Source: Jackrogersella multiformis (lineage: Eukaryota > Ascomycota > Sordariomycetes > Xylariales > Hypoxylaceae). From it: DNA of 64,000 nt. Of the stretch, positions 11,491-23,289 are shown in pieces. The stretch is from contig CADCXD010000008.1 in NCBI GenBank assembly GCA_902806575.1, positions 1,612,001 to 1,676,000 on the forward strand, in the 5' to 3' direction. The stretch's first letter is position 1. Each line of letters opens with the position of its first letter. The position numbers and the translations under genes were made by a program. The notes below the pieces were generated by a model, which saw only the letters and a program-made list of their open reading frames with translations, was not told where the DNA came from and searched no databases.

Positions 11491-13166
11491 CTAAATGATG
11501 TCCTCTAAGTTCCAATCGCCCTTCTGTGCCCTGTCGAGTACTTGGCGGCCTTTGTCTGTCAGGTCCGGTGTGCCCCTTTTGTCGGTAACCTGGTCGAAGA
11601 ACATCGGTTTCCAGGTTTCGTTCTTGCGCTCACGTTCTCTAGCCTTCTCACGCTGCTTTTCTTCAAGTTCGATCTTGACATTAGTAGCCTTTGAAAATTG
11701 TTTCGCGACGATGGCCTGCGTCACGCCGTCCCATAGCGTCAAGGACTCGTTCTCTGCCTGTTTTTCTTTCGGCGGTATCACCTTGGGGGCCACGACAAGC
11801 GGATTAAGATTAATTATAGTGGTTTGCTTGTCCGGTGGATGCGAGTCCTGCAACACGAATTGTTAACATCTGACGAGGGAAAAGTACACGAGAAGTGAGG
11901 TGAACTTACCAGTGGTTTGGGGCCAAGGGTGAACACGATTCTATCTTTCCATACACCGCCGAGCCTCGCCACGACATCGGAGTCGGGTACGTCCTTGATG
12001 CGAATCTTGTCGTCCTTCTCTGGGTCATACTTGAAAATTACACCCTCGACCTTATTTTGTGCCCTGCCGAGCCAACCATCCTCGACGTAGTGAAGAATTG
12101 CTTTTAACTTAGACCGAGGACAGGTAACATAAGCAGTATCGCCAACACTGACACTCAAGGCACCACGTAGAATACCACCCAAGTGGGCAGCAGGATGCGT
12201 TAGCTGATACGTCTCGTTCTCCCTCCGCTCGAGGGTGATGAAGATTCCAAGATTGTGCTCGCCCGGCGACACTTTAATAGCGGTGCCGGTGAACTTAGCA
12301 CTGATCTGATCGAACCCTCTCGCATGCAAGCCCTTTTCGGGGCAGCTGACGTAGAAAGCACTGACGGGTGGATGATGAGATGTCTGCTCGGTCAAATATG
12401 ATATCCGAACGGTAGGACCAGTGGGATTTATTGCCGTCTGAACAACAGATACGGTAGATGCTGTTCGCGGATCACCACCACCACTACCTCCAAGACCATT
12501 ATTCTTAGCCGACTTAAGGGAAGATGCGCTACTGGCATTACCACTACTAGCAGCTACCAAACTCTTCGTGTCGATTCGCGGCGCATTGTCTTCCGCTTCC
12601 CAGTTGCATCGGAAGAATTCCCCCAAGCAAGAGTTGTATGGTTTGCACGGCTTTCCCTTGACATATTTTAGGTCCTTGGTAAACCAGAAGCGCAGGACCT
12701 CGAGCATACGATCTAGCGGCTCGTCCGACGTGCCTATTGCGGCAAATGCACTGGGATTGTCGAGGTAATTCCAGTACTCTAGGTTGGGAGTGGGTTCGAG
12801 GAGTTGGGAGGGAAGGGAGAAACGCACGGCCGCGAGATCTGCGACGCCTATGAATCTAAGACATGGTGAATAAAATGTCAGCAGTGATATTGCTAGCTGG
12901 AAGTGAAGATACCAAAGAAGCCATCACTTGTAAAGGGAACACGTCGTGATTTATCTCGGGGTAACTCCGATTCCGGACGGAGACCGATGGTGGCGGTGGC
13001 GTGGCGGTGAAATGCCCGTTGCCTTGCTGTCTGGTGGTTTAGAGAAGGGGAATTAAATAGCTGATGCTTACTTTCGCAAGATAGATATGAAGGTCTTAAG
13101 TTTTGATCCTTCATTTTGAGGGACGTCCTCGTCGATATGGGTACTGGGAGCATGTGCTGTAGCCAT
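11491..13166 (-). CDS. oxysterol-binding protein, Kes1/Osh4-like
   Basis: Reverse-strand exons 13166-13072, 12855-11910 and 11847-11491 join to 465 residues. The first exon ends in the middle of a Lys codon (ILRK); the joined reading continues FIGVADLAAVRFSLPSQLL. Family hallmarks are LEPTPNLEYWNYLD, KPYNSCLGEFF at about 103-113 and the OSBP signature EQTSHHPPVSAFY at about 188-200. The C-terminal segment is highly charged (ELEEKQREKARERERKNE) and contains WKPMFF, as in Osh proteins. It has no PH or ankyrin domain, so it is a short Kes1-type lipid exchanger, expected to move sterol and PI4P between membranes at Golgi contact sites. A Ser/Gly/Asn-rich insertion at about 132-161 interrupts the N-terminal part of the lipid-binding domain. 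The first intron (12856-13071, 216 bp) is long for this window. Confidence 0.9.
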
Positions 13167-15020
13167 GATGACGGCTGAGTAAGGGGTGGCGATTTCGACG
13201 ATATAAAAGGAATCCTGCTTCGAATACTGTAGATGGATGATGAAAGGTGGACGGTATGGATGCAGAGGTAAGGTAGTAATTACAATACAAAATGCAAAAT
13301 GCAATACAAAAACCCCCTGAAGCGGCTGAGTTACCCCAGCCGGGATGACCAGCTCGCAATGGCGTCTAATGAATTTTTGGATTAAATATCTAGATGTCGA
13401 TGATATTGTTCGTAGCAGGTTTTGGTGTTTTGTAGGTTGCAATAGGCTGAGGCAGTTCACAGGTATGTTAAAAGGTAGTAGTAGGTGATAGGTAGCGGTA
13501 GCAAGTAGCAGGTAGCAAGAAAAGATAATAGAGGGTCTTGAGGTGGGTAGGTTCAACTAGGGCACTAGGTTGGCTTTTAGCAGGTTGCATTAATGAATAC
13601 TATGTAGGTGGGTGACGTTTAGTGCGATCGATAAGGATAAGGGGAGGTTGTTCACTGGGTCACTTATGCTAGTTCCTGGAAAACACGGATAGATAAAACT
13701 TGGAGGCACTAAAGTTCCGTACCTAGGTACCTAGGTAAGTGCCTAGTGCAACTCTGCAAAGGTAAGTTGCCCAGGTGCCGACTTCCAAGGTTACGTATTT
13801 TAGTTAATTTATCTCTACCATGGTGAATCAAGACATCTCTTCACAACCTTAACCTAAAACTTCATTTTTGGTAACTTAACGAACATTAATACCTACCCAG
13901 GTAGGTACCGATCAAGATCATCTGCTCCTACCAGTTCACATGCAACACACTATCTACCTACTCGTAAGCGCTTGTGTCACGTTATAAACAGAGGCGTGCA
14001 CTAATGCCATGCCGATCGATTTACGCTATAAATCTAACATTCGAAAGGGTTTCCAACGTTTATGTAGTCTTGCATGAACCAATCATTTGACCACGAGTTT
14101 CAAATACATCAACTCAATTGCTTACCTAGCTGCCTAGGTACCTCATACTACCTAGTAAAGTTATTACGGCCGTCAAGTCAAGTACACTTCGGCACCTAAT
14201 TCCGAGTCGGTGACTGCTTATGTTTCGTAATTCGTAGAGAGGTGTAAAGGTACCTAGGTACATCAGGTGTTACAATTATTCATTGCTTGGGATGCTTGTG
14301 ATGATGTCATCGTTATCGGATGTCTCTAGTACCTGGTGTAGGTAACACATCACAAACAATTACCCACTTATCGAGGTAAGTACTAGGTATTAACCTAATG
14401 GATTAAAGGCACGATGTTATCTTGAAAAGGGGAAAGGGGGAAAAGGAGGGGGTTTTATTAAAGGAAACTTTAATAAAAAAATCACACAGGTACCTCGGTA
14501 AGATCATGAGTATTTAAGTTTCATTTGCTGTTAATTATACTATAATCTGTATGCTTAAGTTATGGAGTCGTTGATTTGAATTCTCAGGTTTGTGGCTACC
14601 CTCCGAAATGGCAGCATAAATCCGCTAAATTTGATTGGTTCGACCTTTTATACATAGTAATATAAAGCCAACCTTAAAACTAAACCTTATAAGCGCCATT
14701 ACCCACAAAGACTTGCGATTGTTTAAATGAGAGAGTAAGTTATTTCCCAGGCACCACCTTAATCACCATCCGTCTCTATTCATAATAATCTTATCAAGAT
14801 AATCTTATCGAACCCCCTATGATACGACCCTCATGTCACAGTCACAAGCCATGTGGACTGACTCAGCTAATCTCATATGAAGAACCAATGGACAACAGGA
14901 TCTTCTCAGAATATGGAAATGGCTGGATCATGGCGATGAGAAACTCAAACGTTCTGCTCCCGAGTGTTAGATCCGCCTTGTTGGCGCATCTGAGCCAATG
15001 TATAGCGTACAAGGGGGAAC
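13167..15020. other. intergenic with palindrome cluster
   Basis: No gene seen over 1.85 kb. The segment next to the OSBP start has simple GTAGCAGGTAGCAAG-like repeats at about 13465-13520, probably in its 5' leader. CCTAGG palindromes occur at about 13719-13739, 14130-14142 and 14249-14262. A purine-rich A/G tract lies at 14424-14455. Confidence 0.5.
13717..13742. repeat. tandem CCTAGG palindrome
   Basis: Two overlapping copies of ACCTAGGTA, arranged as GTACCTAGGTACCTAGGTAA. It belongs to the dispersed palindrome family seen in nearly every intergenic region of the window. Confidence 0.7.
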
Positions 15021-15683
15021 TTACATGAGAGAAGAGACCATCGCCACGACCGGCGGCATGAGTCCTACGAAGCGGTCCTCGTTCTCCCATTGAACATCCA
15101 TGCCATAACACGCAACAACAAGCAGGACCAGCGTGATCAGCCCCAGAACAACATCAATACAGGCAAACAGAATACGCAGCATACCCCTGAAGTCTCTTCC
15201 AGGCGCCCCCTTTTTGCGGCCAGGAGACGGAAAGGATGCGCAGCTAACGATACTCGCCACGAGAGCGAAGAGGCTCCACGCAAGGATGATCCAGCAGGAA
15301 CCGAACAGCAGCTTGCGGATCCGGGTATCATAACCGCCGTCGACATCTTTGTTCGCACTGCCTATCGTGCATGCCGCGAATATGCTGCTGAAGAGCCGAC
15401 ATAAAACGATAGTCGGCAAACCACACTTGCAGTTCATATTACGAGAAGACATGATTTCGTGGTTCACTCCCGAGTCAGTCGAATCACGCGTCTCTCTATG
15501 GCCAAGGAGTGGTTCCTGGTCTTCTGCGATATGAGAAGAGCGGACATATTGCTCCGGGACCTCGCGGGATGATTGATTCTGCGGCCCAATCATGCACGAG
15601 GTGAGGCTTTTGACGCTGTCGATATACGCTGGCGTATACGGAGCCCCCAGACCGGACCTCGAACGCGAGTAGGAAGACTGCAT
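15021..15683 (-). CDS. unknown multi-pass membrane protein
   Basis: A 220-residue frame starts with an ATG at 15683. The first 90 residues are polar and Ser-rich with no motif. Then come a short Cys-containing segment (NCKCGLPTIVLCRLF), a clear membrane helix (about 130-152, SCWIILAWSLFALVASIV), a basic loop (PGRKKGAPGRDFRG), a second helix (about 168-192, LFACIDVVLGLITLVLLVV) and a possible short third one at the end (PPVVAMVSSLM). I do not recognise the family. The last codons overlap a GTAAGT donor (ATGTAAGT); a very short intron (about 36 nt) ending at CTCAG would extend the protein in frame with the stretch down to 14863, but that intron is below the usual size, so the simple stop is kept. 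Confidence 0.5.
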   Translation of the reverse strand: MQSSYSRSRSGLGAPYTPAYIDSVKSLTSCMIGPQNQSSREVPEQYVRSSHIAEDQEPLLGHRETRDSTDSGVNHEIMSSRNMNCKCGLPTIVLCRLFSSIFAACTIGSANKDVDGGYDTRIRKLLFGSCWIILAWSLFALVASIVSCASFPSPGRKKGAPGRDFRGMLRILFACIDVVLGLITLVLLVVACYGMDVQWENEDRFVGLMPPVVAMVSSLM

Positions 15684-16989
15684 TATGGTACGAAATATTC
15701 ATGAAGGGGTTCGGCCGAAATATCCAACTTAACGTATAGAGTCTTCCGGTCAGTGAAGCCTGTCGATTGTCTTTCTCTCTCGAAACATTCTAGGATGATG
15801 GCGCGAACGATTGCTTTTTGCCTCCGCAAGGTTCAGCCCATCCAGGCTGTGCAATTGATTGTCAGACCTCGAACGCGCGGAACCTACTCCGATTCACCAA
15901 CTGACCGAGTGCGGGGGACGTGTACATAGGTATTAGGCACCAGGATAACGTCCAATTATGTCCGCCTTGCTCTATGGTCTGAAGACATCAGATGCTGTTC
16001 TCTGTTCGACATATGCATCTTAAAGTAAGATATCAATTGACTGGTGATGAGAAGCATCCGGGAACCGAAGACGCATAAGAGACATTATAATATATACATC
16101 TACGCATATTCCATCTGTGGCGAATTCGAAGCTCTTGCAATTGCTAATTTGGCTTATAATAATGCAGGTAAGCTTACCCAGGTAGTCATGATGCGCATTT
16201 AGACTTGTACCTCTACGTCTTTACGAAATTGTGCTGTTAGATCTGCTTTGATCAATCAGGACGAGTAAGGGGCTTGAGTAAAAAACCCCTCGAATTGATG
16301 GTAAGAACTTCCATCTCTATAGCATATATACTCTTGTTAATCGCTACCAGAAGATAGGTAGGTATAGGACTGGAGGCGATGTTGTATGTTCGGAAGATTG
16401 CTTCGCCAAATCTCGGTTTTTACCCGCATACTGCCATCCATCACTGGACTAAACAACGGGTTGAATTGATATAAAACACAGCCTCAATTATAGGCAGTGT
16501 GTTATCTGAGCGTTGGCATGGATGGCGACACTTGGAGAACGGCATGCGTCAGATATAGCTACTTACGGTCTCCGACGATAATGATGTAATAAGAAAATGG
16601 CGCGCGGCTCTTGTTGGATTTGGATACGTCTGACGCGACCGGTCCCGGCGGAAGGCAACCATGCTAATGCGATGCGGACGAGATATCGTCCAATGACCGG
16701 GAGCTAAGATCCGGGTCACCAGAACATGCGTGCATCATGAGCACTATAGTGCTCTGCATCATATTACACCGAGCCGCATTTTAACAAAACACCTGCCTGT
16801 GTCGTGAAACCCCCGAGGTAAGACTACTAGCTGTAGCCTTCCTGCACTTGTTTGACAACATATTCTTCGCCATCATCTGCTGCGGGTTCTCCGTATGAAT
16901 CTCGTCGCGTGGAATGTTTCGATGATACTGAAAACATGGCCAGGTTTGGGTGACGAGTGTGTTAGCAAAGGCATCATCGTCGCAAAACG
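15684..16989. other. divergent intergenic region
   Basis: Lies between the divergent membrane-protein gene and the zinc-finger gene. No motif-bearing frame is visible. A frame at 16895-17110 overlaps the start of the zinc-finger gene in another phase and is a shadow. Confidence 0.5.
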
Positions 16990-18351
16990 ATGGGACGATC
17001 TGGATATGAGACTACGTTCTTATGGTCAGCTGAAGATCCCGAAACGCCATATTCAATTTGTTCTGCCGATACACCAACAATCGAGGAAGAACATCCGCTA
17101 TTCAAGTTGAAGGATTCGTTCCTGCAGGTGGCCATGGCGGCATACATGCAGGTTCACGAGCGGGAGCGTCAGCAGTATGACAACGTCCAAGCAATCGACA
17201 ACATAGAGTTATCTATTGAACCGACCGACCAGGAACGCGACACAAATGACCGCCCACGTAAGCGTGGTCGTTTGTCAGACTGTGCCTCAACCGTCACTGG
17301 GGAACAGAAAAGCCAGAGGGCTCTTACTAGACGGCGAGCGCAGGATCGAAGGCTCTGGCTTGCTTGTCCGTACGCGAAGAAGGACCCGGTACGATATCGT
17401 GATTGTTATAGGTACTTCCTAGGTAGGGTCCGTGACGTCAAGCAGCACTTACATCGTTGCCATCGCAGGCCGATGTATTGTCCGATCTGCAACGAGACGT
17501 TCGAGGATGAAAATAATAAGGATATTCATATTAGGTCAAGGAATTGTAACTCCCGCCCTTCTATCGTTATCGAAGGTATCTCGGAGAAACAGAAAAAGGA
17601 ACTTGGCCATAGGCTGTCCACGAAGCTCTCCGAGGAACAACAATGGTTTACTGTCTGGGATATTTTATTTCCTTCACATTCGCGACCTAGGACGCCCTAC
17701 CGTGATAGGGAATTGTCAGAAGATTTATGCGTTTTCCAGGACTTCATGACAGCACGAGGACCAGCTCTTCTAGCCGAATTTCTAGAAACAAGAGGGATAG
17801 TCACTTCAAATCTTCCCCACGAAGAAGGGGATCTGGCAGCTTTCAACACAGAGGTGCTCGGGGAGGGGTTGCAACTTATCATCGACCAATGGACAAGTGA
17901 TAGCGCGACTGCTATGGAGCAAGCTAGCGCTCCTCATAGTCTTCGTTCGTCGCCGACCTTGGTGAACTCGAGTATTGCGCTGCAACCCGGTTATTCAAAG
18001 ATAGCAGACGAGAGGCCAAAGATGGATAATCTCTCTAGAATCGACCCTGTTAATAGTCTTGGCGATGAAAGACACGACGAAGACGAGGGCCGACGCAAGC
18101 TCAAAGTCCGTACTGAGGAAGAGACTCTAGGGGAAGGAATGAGCATATTTGAAACTGATAATGGATCCGAACGTCGCCCACAACCAGCAGATATCTCGAT
18201 GGATTCTGATCAGAATGGCTCGAATATACTCGAGCCTTTAGCTATGTCGCAATTCACGATGCTGTCGGACTATGCCGATACCTCTGGCTTCTCTGGCTCA
18301 GGCGAAGTTTCAGACCTGCTCGGTTTTGACATACTAGAATGGCCACCTTGA
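16990..18351 (+). CDS. fungal C2H2-like zinc-finger protein
   Basis: Single exon, 453 residues. Basic, nuclear-localisation-like clusters RPRKRGR (about 88-94) and RRRAQDRR (about 114-121) precede a Cys/His module at about 126-187: ACPYAKKDP, then a Cys, VKQHLHRCH, YCPICNETF and a final His/Cys pair. The following region contains QWFTVWDILFPSHSRP, a segment that commonly accompanies this module in filamentous fungi. The C-terminal half is acidic and Ser-rich with no fold signal, possibly an activation region. It is likely a DNA-binding regulator in the nucleus; targets are unknown. The ATG at 16990 is the first in frame, but a non-coding or short upstream exon is possible. Unusually, the coding sequence itself carries a CCTAGGTA palindrome at about 17416-17424. 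Confidence 0.75.
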   Translation: MGRSGYETTFLWSAEDPETPYSICSADTPTIEEEHPLFKLKDSFLQVAMAAYMQVHERERQQYDNVQAIDNIELSIEPTDQERDTNDRPRKRGRLSDCASTVTGEQKSQRALTRRRAQDRRLWLACPYAKKDPVRYRDCYRYFLGRVRDVKQHLHRCHRRPMYCPICNETFEDENNKDIHIRSRNCNSRPSIVIEGISEKQKKELGHRLSTKLSEEQQWFTVWDILFPSHSRPRTPYRDRELSEDLCVFQDFMTARGPALLAEFLETRGIVTSNLPHEEGDLAAFNTEVLGEGLQLIIDQWTSDSATAMEQASAPHSLRSSPTLVNSSIALQPGYSKIADERPKMDNLSRIDPVNSLGDERHDEDEGRRKLKVRTEEETLGEGMSIFETDNGSERRPQPADISMDSDQNGSNILEPLAMSQFTMLSDYADTSGFSGSGEVSDLLGFDILEWPP

Positions 18352-19503
18352 CTCTGACCTCTTCCGGCGTACAATTCGCGTACACTTCGAGTAATAACTC
18401 GAAACTCGTCTGGATTTACTATCCCACGAATCGATAATTAGTTGTCCATCGCAGTACTTACCTAGGTACCTGATAGAGAACTGCTATAAAGTGAAGTGAG
18501 TACACATGGTTTTCCATCCAATCCAGATTAACCAAGATACTGATATCGAGATGACGTTTAAGCTAATCAGTTGGTAGCAGAACTTGCGAATAGTGGTATA
18601 GTATAAATAGACTCGATATAGTCTTATGGCGACCTCAATTCTTCCCACTCTACTAAGGACCTCGATCGTTGAACATCGCTCATTCGAAATCTCTCGTCGA
18701 TACCCATCTTGATAATTTAGCCGCAATAACAATGAGCAGATAATCTGACAGCAGCTAGATCTGTTGGGCGGATATCATTGAAAACGATTAATGATATCTT
18801 GTTCACAAAGTCAGAAGATCAAGAAAATTAGGAATTGTGATGTATTCTGAAGATTCCTGGGTATGAATATGAAAAGGATGGAAAGAGAAAAGAAGATATT
18901 TATAACACCACCCCGCTTTAGAAAATGTGATAAATGATCGATACGAGCAAAAGCGTATTCTCGAATAATGCATATTCCTGTTATATAAACTGTACCTGGA
19001 TAAATATCGGTAGATGAAATTGATTGACTAAATCGATAAGTGTCTTAGTCTTCATTTATAGAGCTGGCCGTAGCGTAAGGGGCGTCTATTATTAGATTCA
19101 TACCTAGGTATTTAAGAATCAATGAAGGGAAGGTTAGGTACTAAGTGATATCTGATATTTTTATTAAAATATGTCTAAGGATAATACGAGCTACACGTCA
19201 CCTAGTTACCTAAGTTCCTAACATCAGGAGATCTACCTACTATGTAGTAGCGCTCGTTACGACCAACCCCACTGAAAATCGAGTGTCAACATCCAATAAA
19301 ACAAGTTACGGACAGCCTGGAGCATGGCATCATACCTAATACCGGTACTTGGCTCTGAGAATACGAAACACTACCGCCGCGGAAACTTTTATGCGCTGCT
19401 TTGATAAACCGAGAGTCTAACTCGGGAACATCGGATGGCTTGGTCTTGGATTTCTTAATTTCAACTTTTATTGACATTCGTTTAAGATAGCATTCGTTTT
19501 AAG
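18352..19503. other. intergenic
   Basis: AT-rich, no gene seen. CCTAGG palindromes occur at about 18460-18469 and 19101-19110. Confidence 0.5.
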
Positions 19504-21122
19504 ATGGCAAAGCTCGGACAGCGGTACTGGCTACCAATACTTATTGCGATCGCTAGTGTATATGCTTCGTCGAACACGCCGAGAGCGACGTGGCCGAACG
19601 GACCTTTCGTCACCTCCGGCCGGTGGATTCAGGATGCTGCCGGCTCAACCGTCACGTACGTCGGCGTGAACTGGCCGGGATCGCTCGATAGTATGATCCC
19701 GGAGGGTCTACAGTACCAATCCATCGAATCCATCGTATCTAGGATAAAGAGCTTGGGCATGAACGCTATTCGGCTCACATATGCGACCGAGATGATAGAT
19801 CAATATTACGACAACGGAAACACAGATGTCACGATCCAGAAAGCTCTGACCAATGCTTTGGGCCAAGAAGGCGGAACATCAGTGTATAATAAGATCATGA
19901 CTAACAACCCGTCTTTCAGTACAGAAACAACGAGGTTACAGGTGAGTTACTAGGTATTCGCCTGTATACTCAACTGTATTTTCTAGGGGCTGACCAGTAC
20001 CTAATTAATAATAATAAAAGGTCTATGATGCTATTGCGACCGAATGTGCGAAGCAGGAGATCTACGTCCATTTGGATAATCATCTCTCAAAAGCAGGTTG
20101 GTGTTGCAGCCCCCTTGATGGGAACGCTTGGTGGGGAGATCAATACTTCAACGTTGATAACTGGACTCGAGCCTTGTCTTTCATGGCTACACATGTCCGT
20201 ACATCCCCCGTCTCACTTGCAATGAGATAAACTGCTGATAGCAAACAGGGAAAATCATGGTCGAATCTCATGTCCATGTCTCTGCGAAATGAACTTCGTA
20301 TACCACTAAGCAATTTCACCTTCGCTAGTGAAAATTACAGCTGGGAGAATTGGTATAAGTACATCAAGCAGGGTTCGGATGCTATCCACAGCGCCAATGG
20401 GGATGTTCTCATATTCCTCTCTGGCCTGGATTCGGATCAGGATCTGAGCCCTGTAGTCAACGGCACAGCTCTTACTCCTGGATCGTCGACGTTCAACCTC
20501 GATGATTTTTCGGGTTATGCAAACAAATTAGTTCTCGAGCTGCATGCATACGACAACATCTTTGGACCTGGCCCTAGCGACTGCAACGCTGTGGGTAATA
20601 AACTGTCTAATACTGGATTCAAGGCCTTGACGAGCGACGCCAAGAGCCAGTTTCCGGTAGTCTTGACGGAGTTCGGCCTGGAACAGAACGGGACTTCTGC
20701 ACAGAACCCTTACATCAACTGCGTATTAGACTACATTTCTGCCAACAACGCCGGCTGGATGGTCTGGCAGGTCGGTGGAAGTTATTATATCCGCGAAGGG
20801 ACTCAAGATCGCGATGAGACCTGGTAAGGATTAAACCGACCCTTCCTCTGCACCACAATACATTTCTACTCATCGTCATAGTATTATTCATGGAGAAAAG
20901 CAAATGCTGACAGATAATTCTCAAAGGGGGTTACTGACCCACGACTGGTCAGATTGGAGGTCATCGGATTTTATCAACAGCTCAATAACTCCTGCGGTGA
21001 CGAAAACCTTGACGATTAACCCTGAATCAGGCTCGTCGGACACGAAGTCCGGAGGTACGAAAGTAGCACTACCACTCCACGCTATGATATTGGCAATCGT
21101 TTTGGCAGCTATGTTTTACTAG
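19504..21122 (+). CDS. secreted GH5-type (cellulase-family) hydrolase, probably GPI-anchored
   Basis: Exons 19504-19941, 20021-20194, 20249-20823 and 20927-21122 give 460 residues. A signal peptide spans about residues 1-21. The TIM-barrel markers of GH5 are YVGVNWPG, NAIRLTYA (beta-strand 2), VHLDNHLS, MSLRNEL with the acid/base Glu at about 219, LELHAYDNI, VVLTEFGLEQ with the nucleophile Glu at about 345, and WMVWQVGGSYY. The C-terminus has a Ser/Gly-rich linker followed by a hydrophobic tail (ALPLHAMILAIVLAAMFY), the layout of a GPI-attachment signal, so the enzyme probably stays on the cell surface or wall. Likely an endo- or exo-glycosidase acting on a beta-glucan or related glycan; the exact substrate is open. 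The second intron starts with GTCCGT, a weak donor, but phase and family alignment support it. Confidence 0.83.
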
Positions 21123-21312
21123 AAGAATACCATTGGGTATTGAACAGGATAGACATGAGTCCTCGATATTTTAGATCTATATATACGGCGTTACGGAGAT
21201 GACGACATTTCCGAGATGCCATGAAGATATATCCCACTACGCGCGTAACCATCCTGTGCCAATCGAACTTCATCCTCATTATCGCATTACCATTACTTCT
21301 ATAATCTATAAT

Positions 21313-22398
21313 CTATCCATAATACTCGAATATGGTCTTCAACTGGGCCTCCTTGTATCCGGCATACAGAGCTAACTGCAGCATGATGCGCGCCTTCTGG
21401 GGGTTCAAGAAGCCGCCTCCGATCCCGAAGGAGCCGGTCGGCTCGACGTAGCCGTCCATCGTCCGTCGCGAATATACCACGGACGTCCCGCTGTACTTTA
21501 TGATCTTTTCGATCGCCGTGTTTCCGTCGTCGGTCCACCCTCCCGCTCCCATGCCGGCAAGCACGAGACCTTTCGCCCCGGTCGCCACCGCAGCCGTGGC
21601 CAGGGTGGGGTTCAGCGCCTGGTAGCCGTAGATGATGTCGACCTGGGGCAGCTTCGTGGCCTTCATGACGTCGAAGTACGGCTTGTCCAGCGGCAGGGCC
21701 GGCGCGTAGTAGAACTTGGGCTTGATGTTGATGAAGAACCCCAGGAACCCCTGCTCGGCGGCCCGGAAGGTGTCGAGCGCGTTGGCGTTGCTCTTGGTCG
21801 TGAAGTACGCGCTCGAGATGCGGTCGTTCAGCACGATCATCGCGCCCCGGCCGCGCGCCTTCGGGTCCGCCGCCAGCGTCACGGCCTCGAGCAGGTTGAT
21901 GGGCCCGTCGGCGCTGATGGCCGTCGACGGGCGCATGGCGCCGACGATGACCACGGGCTTCTCGGACCGGATCGTCAGGTCGAGGAAGAAGGCGGACTCC
22001 TCGAGGGTGTCGGTGCCGTGCGTGACCACGACGCCCTGGCAGTAGGGGCTGTCGAGCGCCTTCTGGATCTGCTGCGTCAGGTTGAGCAGGATCGTGGGCG
22101 TGATGCTCCCCGACCCGACGTTGGCCACCTGCACGCCTTGGACGTTGGAGATGTTCCTTATCTGCGGCACGGCGTCGAGCAGGGTCGCTATGCCGACGGC
22201 GCCGGCCTGGTATCCCGTGGTCTGGTCGCTGGAGCTCGCGCTGCCGGCGATGGTCCCGCCGGTGGCGAAAATGGTCACGTTGGGGAGACTGGCGTTGAAC
22301 GATACATCGGCCTTGATGGATGCCGCCGGAGCAGGCACAGGGGATCCCAAGGCAAACGATGCCGTGCAGACGAGAGCGAGCGACTTGAATGACACCAT
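21313..22398 (-). CDS. secreted type II-like L-asparaginase
   Basis: Intron-free, 361 residues. A signal peptide covers about residues 1-19 (MVSFKSLALVCTASFALGSP). The first catalytic motif TGGTIAG is at 46-52 (first nucleophilic Thr in TGGTI) and the second, HGTDTLEES, at 127-135. SADGPINLLEAV, GWTDDGN and a GSFGIGGGFLNPQKAR segment follow, as in bacterial and fungal type II enzymes. The reaction is L-asparagine to aspartate plus ammonia outside the cell, useful for nitrogen scavenging. Several N-glycosylation sequons (NAS, NVT, NIS, NLT) are visible in the N-terminal third. Third codon positions are strongly GC-biased. The longer opposite-phase frame from 22438 is a shadow. A TATATAAG sequence lies about 75 bp upstream on this strand. 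Confidence 0.93.
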   Translation of the reverse strand: MVSFKSLALVCTASFALGSPVPAPAASIKADVSFNASLPNVTIFATGGTIAGSASSSDQTTGYQAGAVGIATLLDAVPQIRNISNVQGVQVANVGSGSITPTILLNLTQQIQKALDSPYCQGVVVTHGTDTLEESAFFLDLTIRSEKPVVIVGAMRPSTAISADGPINLLEAVTLAADPKARGRGAMIVLNDRISSAYFTTKSNANALDTFRAAEQGFLGFFINIKPKFYYAPALPLDKPYFDVMKATKLPQVDIIYGYQALNPTLATAAVATGAKGLVLAGMGAGGWTDDGNTAIEKIIKYSGTSVVYSRRTMDGYVEPTGSFGIGGGFLNPQKARIMLQLALYAGYKEAQLKTIFEYYG

Positions 22399-22472
22399 GA
22401 TGATCTGAGGAATGCGGCTTGAATGTGCAACAACTCACGTGAGTAAGAACTCGTTTAAGACGAACACTTCAA

Positions 22473-22480
22473 CTTATATA
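22473..22480 (-). promoter_or_regulatory. possible TATA box of the asparaginase gene
   Basis: Read on the minus strand, TATATAAG lies about 75 bp before the asparaginase ATG. Position and sequence fit a core promoter element. Confidence 0.4.
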
Positions 22481-23289
22481 GGTAGAGGCACATGGCGAGA
22501 ACGGAAATCTTATCTATGCATGACCAGTCACCTATGTAATGTACTATTGATATAGCTTGTCATGGCTGAGATGCAAATCCTTGGTACACCCGATAGGGCG
22601 TGCGGGCAAGCGGCCACTGGGCTTCACTCTGGACTGGGAAGTCATTGGACTCGGGAATGACTTCCCAGAAGAGGTTTAACCAAATCATAGCATATCAGAG
22701 TAACCTTACATAAAAGAAGTATAAATAGCAGTTCGTGTCAACACCCCAGGTTTTCTTATCTCTAATTCAGCATGGGATTGCTGAGGTGCCAATGTCACCG
22801 CTCCCAACGCTATGCTATTTTCGAAACCCGGCTCCCGACATTGGGAGATAACGGTATCATGGCCTCGGATCCTACGTCAGTGCCTAGATACTGGGTACGA
22901 GACTACGAGTAAGGCCCTTGGAAATGATGCTATGAGCTTGCCATCGAAGAGACTCCGGGACTCCGGACGGACGAGATTAGATCTCAGCACCTTGCAGCTA
23001 GTTTGGGTTCGATCCTGCTCGCTGGGAACTTACTTCCGGGTACCTACATATTAGTTGGGATGATATTCAGGGCTTATTTTCCTGCCAAGATGTGAAGGGT
23101 GGGATTTTGGGGTTTGGGGAGCCAATCGGATAGGGTTGCGAAGCTTCACACAGTGCTACTATTTATCTATCCCCCAGCCCACTGTATGAGGTCTCTTTTA
23201 ATCTACTAGTATTGATTATCTAAAAATTACTTGCAAGTTCTCCATGTCTATCTCCCTCTATTTGACTGCCAAACCCATCTATCCCAGCT
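22481..23289. other. intergenic
   Basis: No gene supported. It separates the asparaginase promoter from the 3' end of the HSP70-like gene. The small plus-strand frame at 22812-23054 lacks motifs. Confidence 0.45.

Noticed and set aside
21299..22438. 379-codon reverse frame overlapping the asparaginase
   Set aside because: It is a different phase of the same strand, full of Arg/Gly/His from GC-rich codons, with no motif; the asparaginase frame has both catalytic motifs.
22990..23020. GGGTTCGATCC-like tRNA T-loop
   Set aside because: No matching acceptor stem, D-arm or anticodon arm upstream; probably chance.
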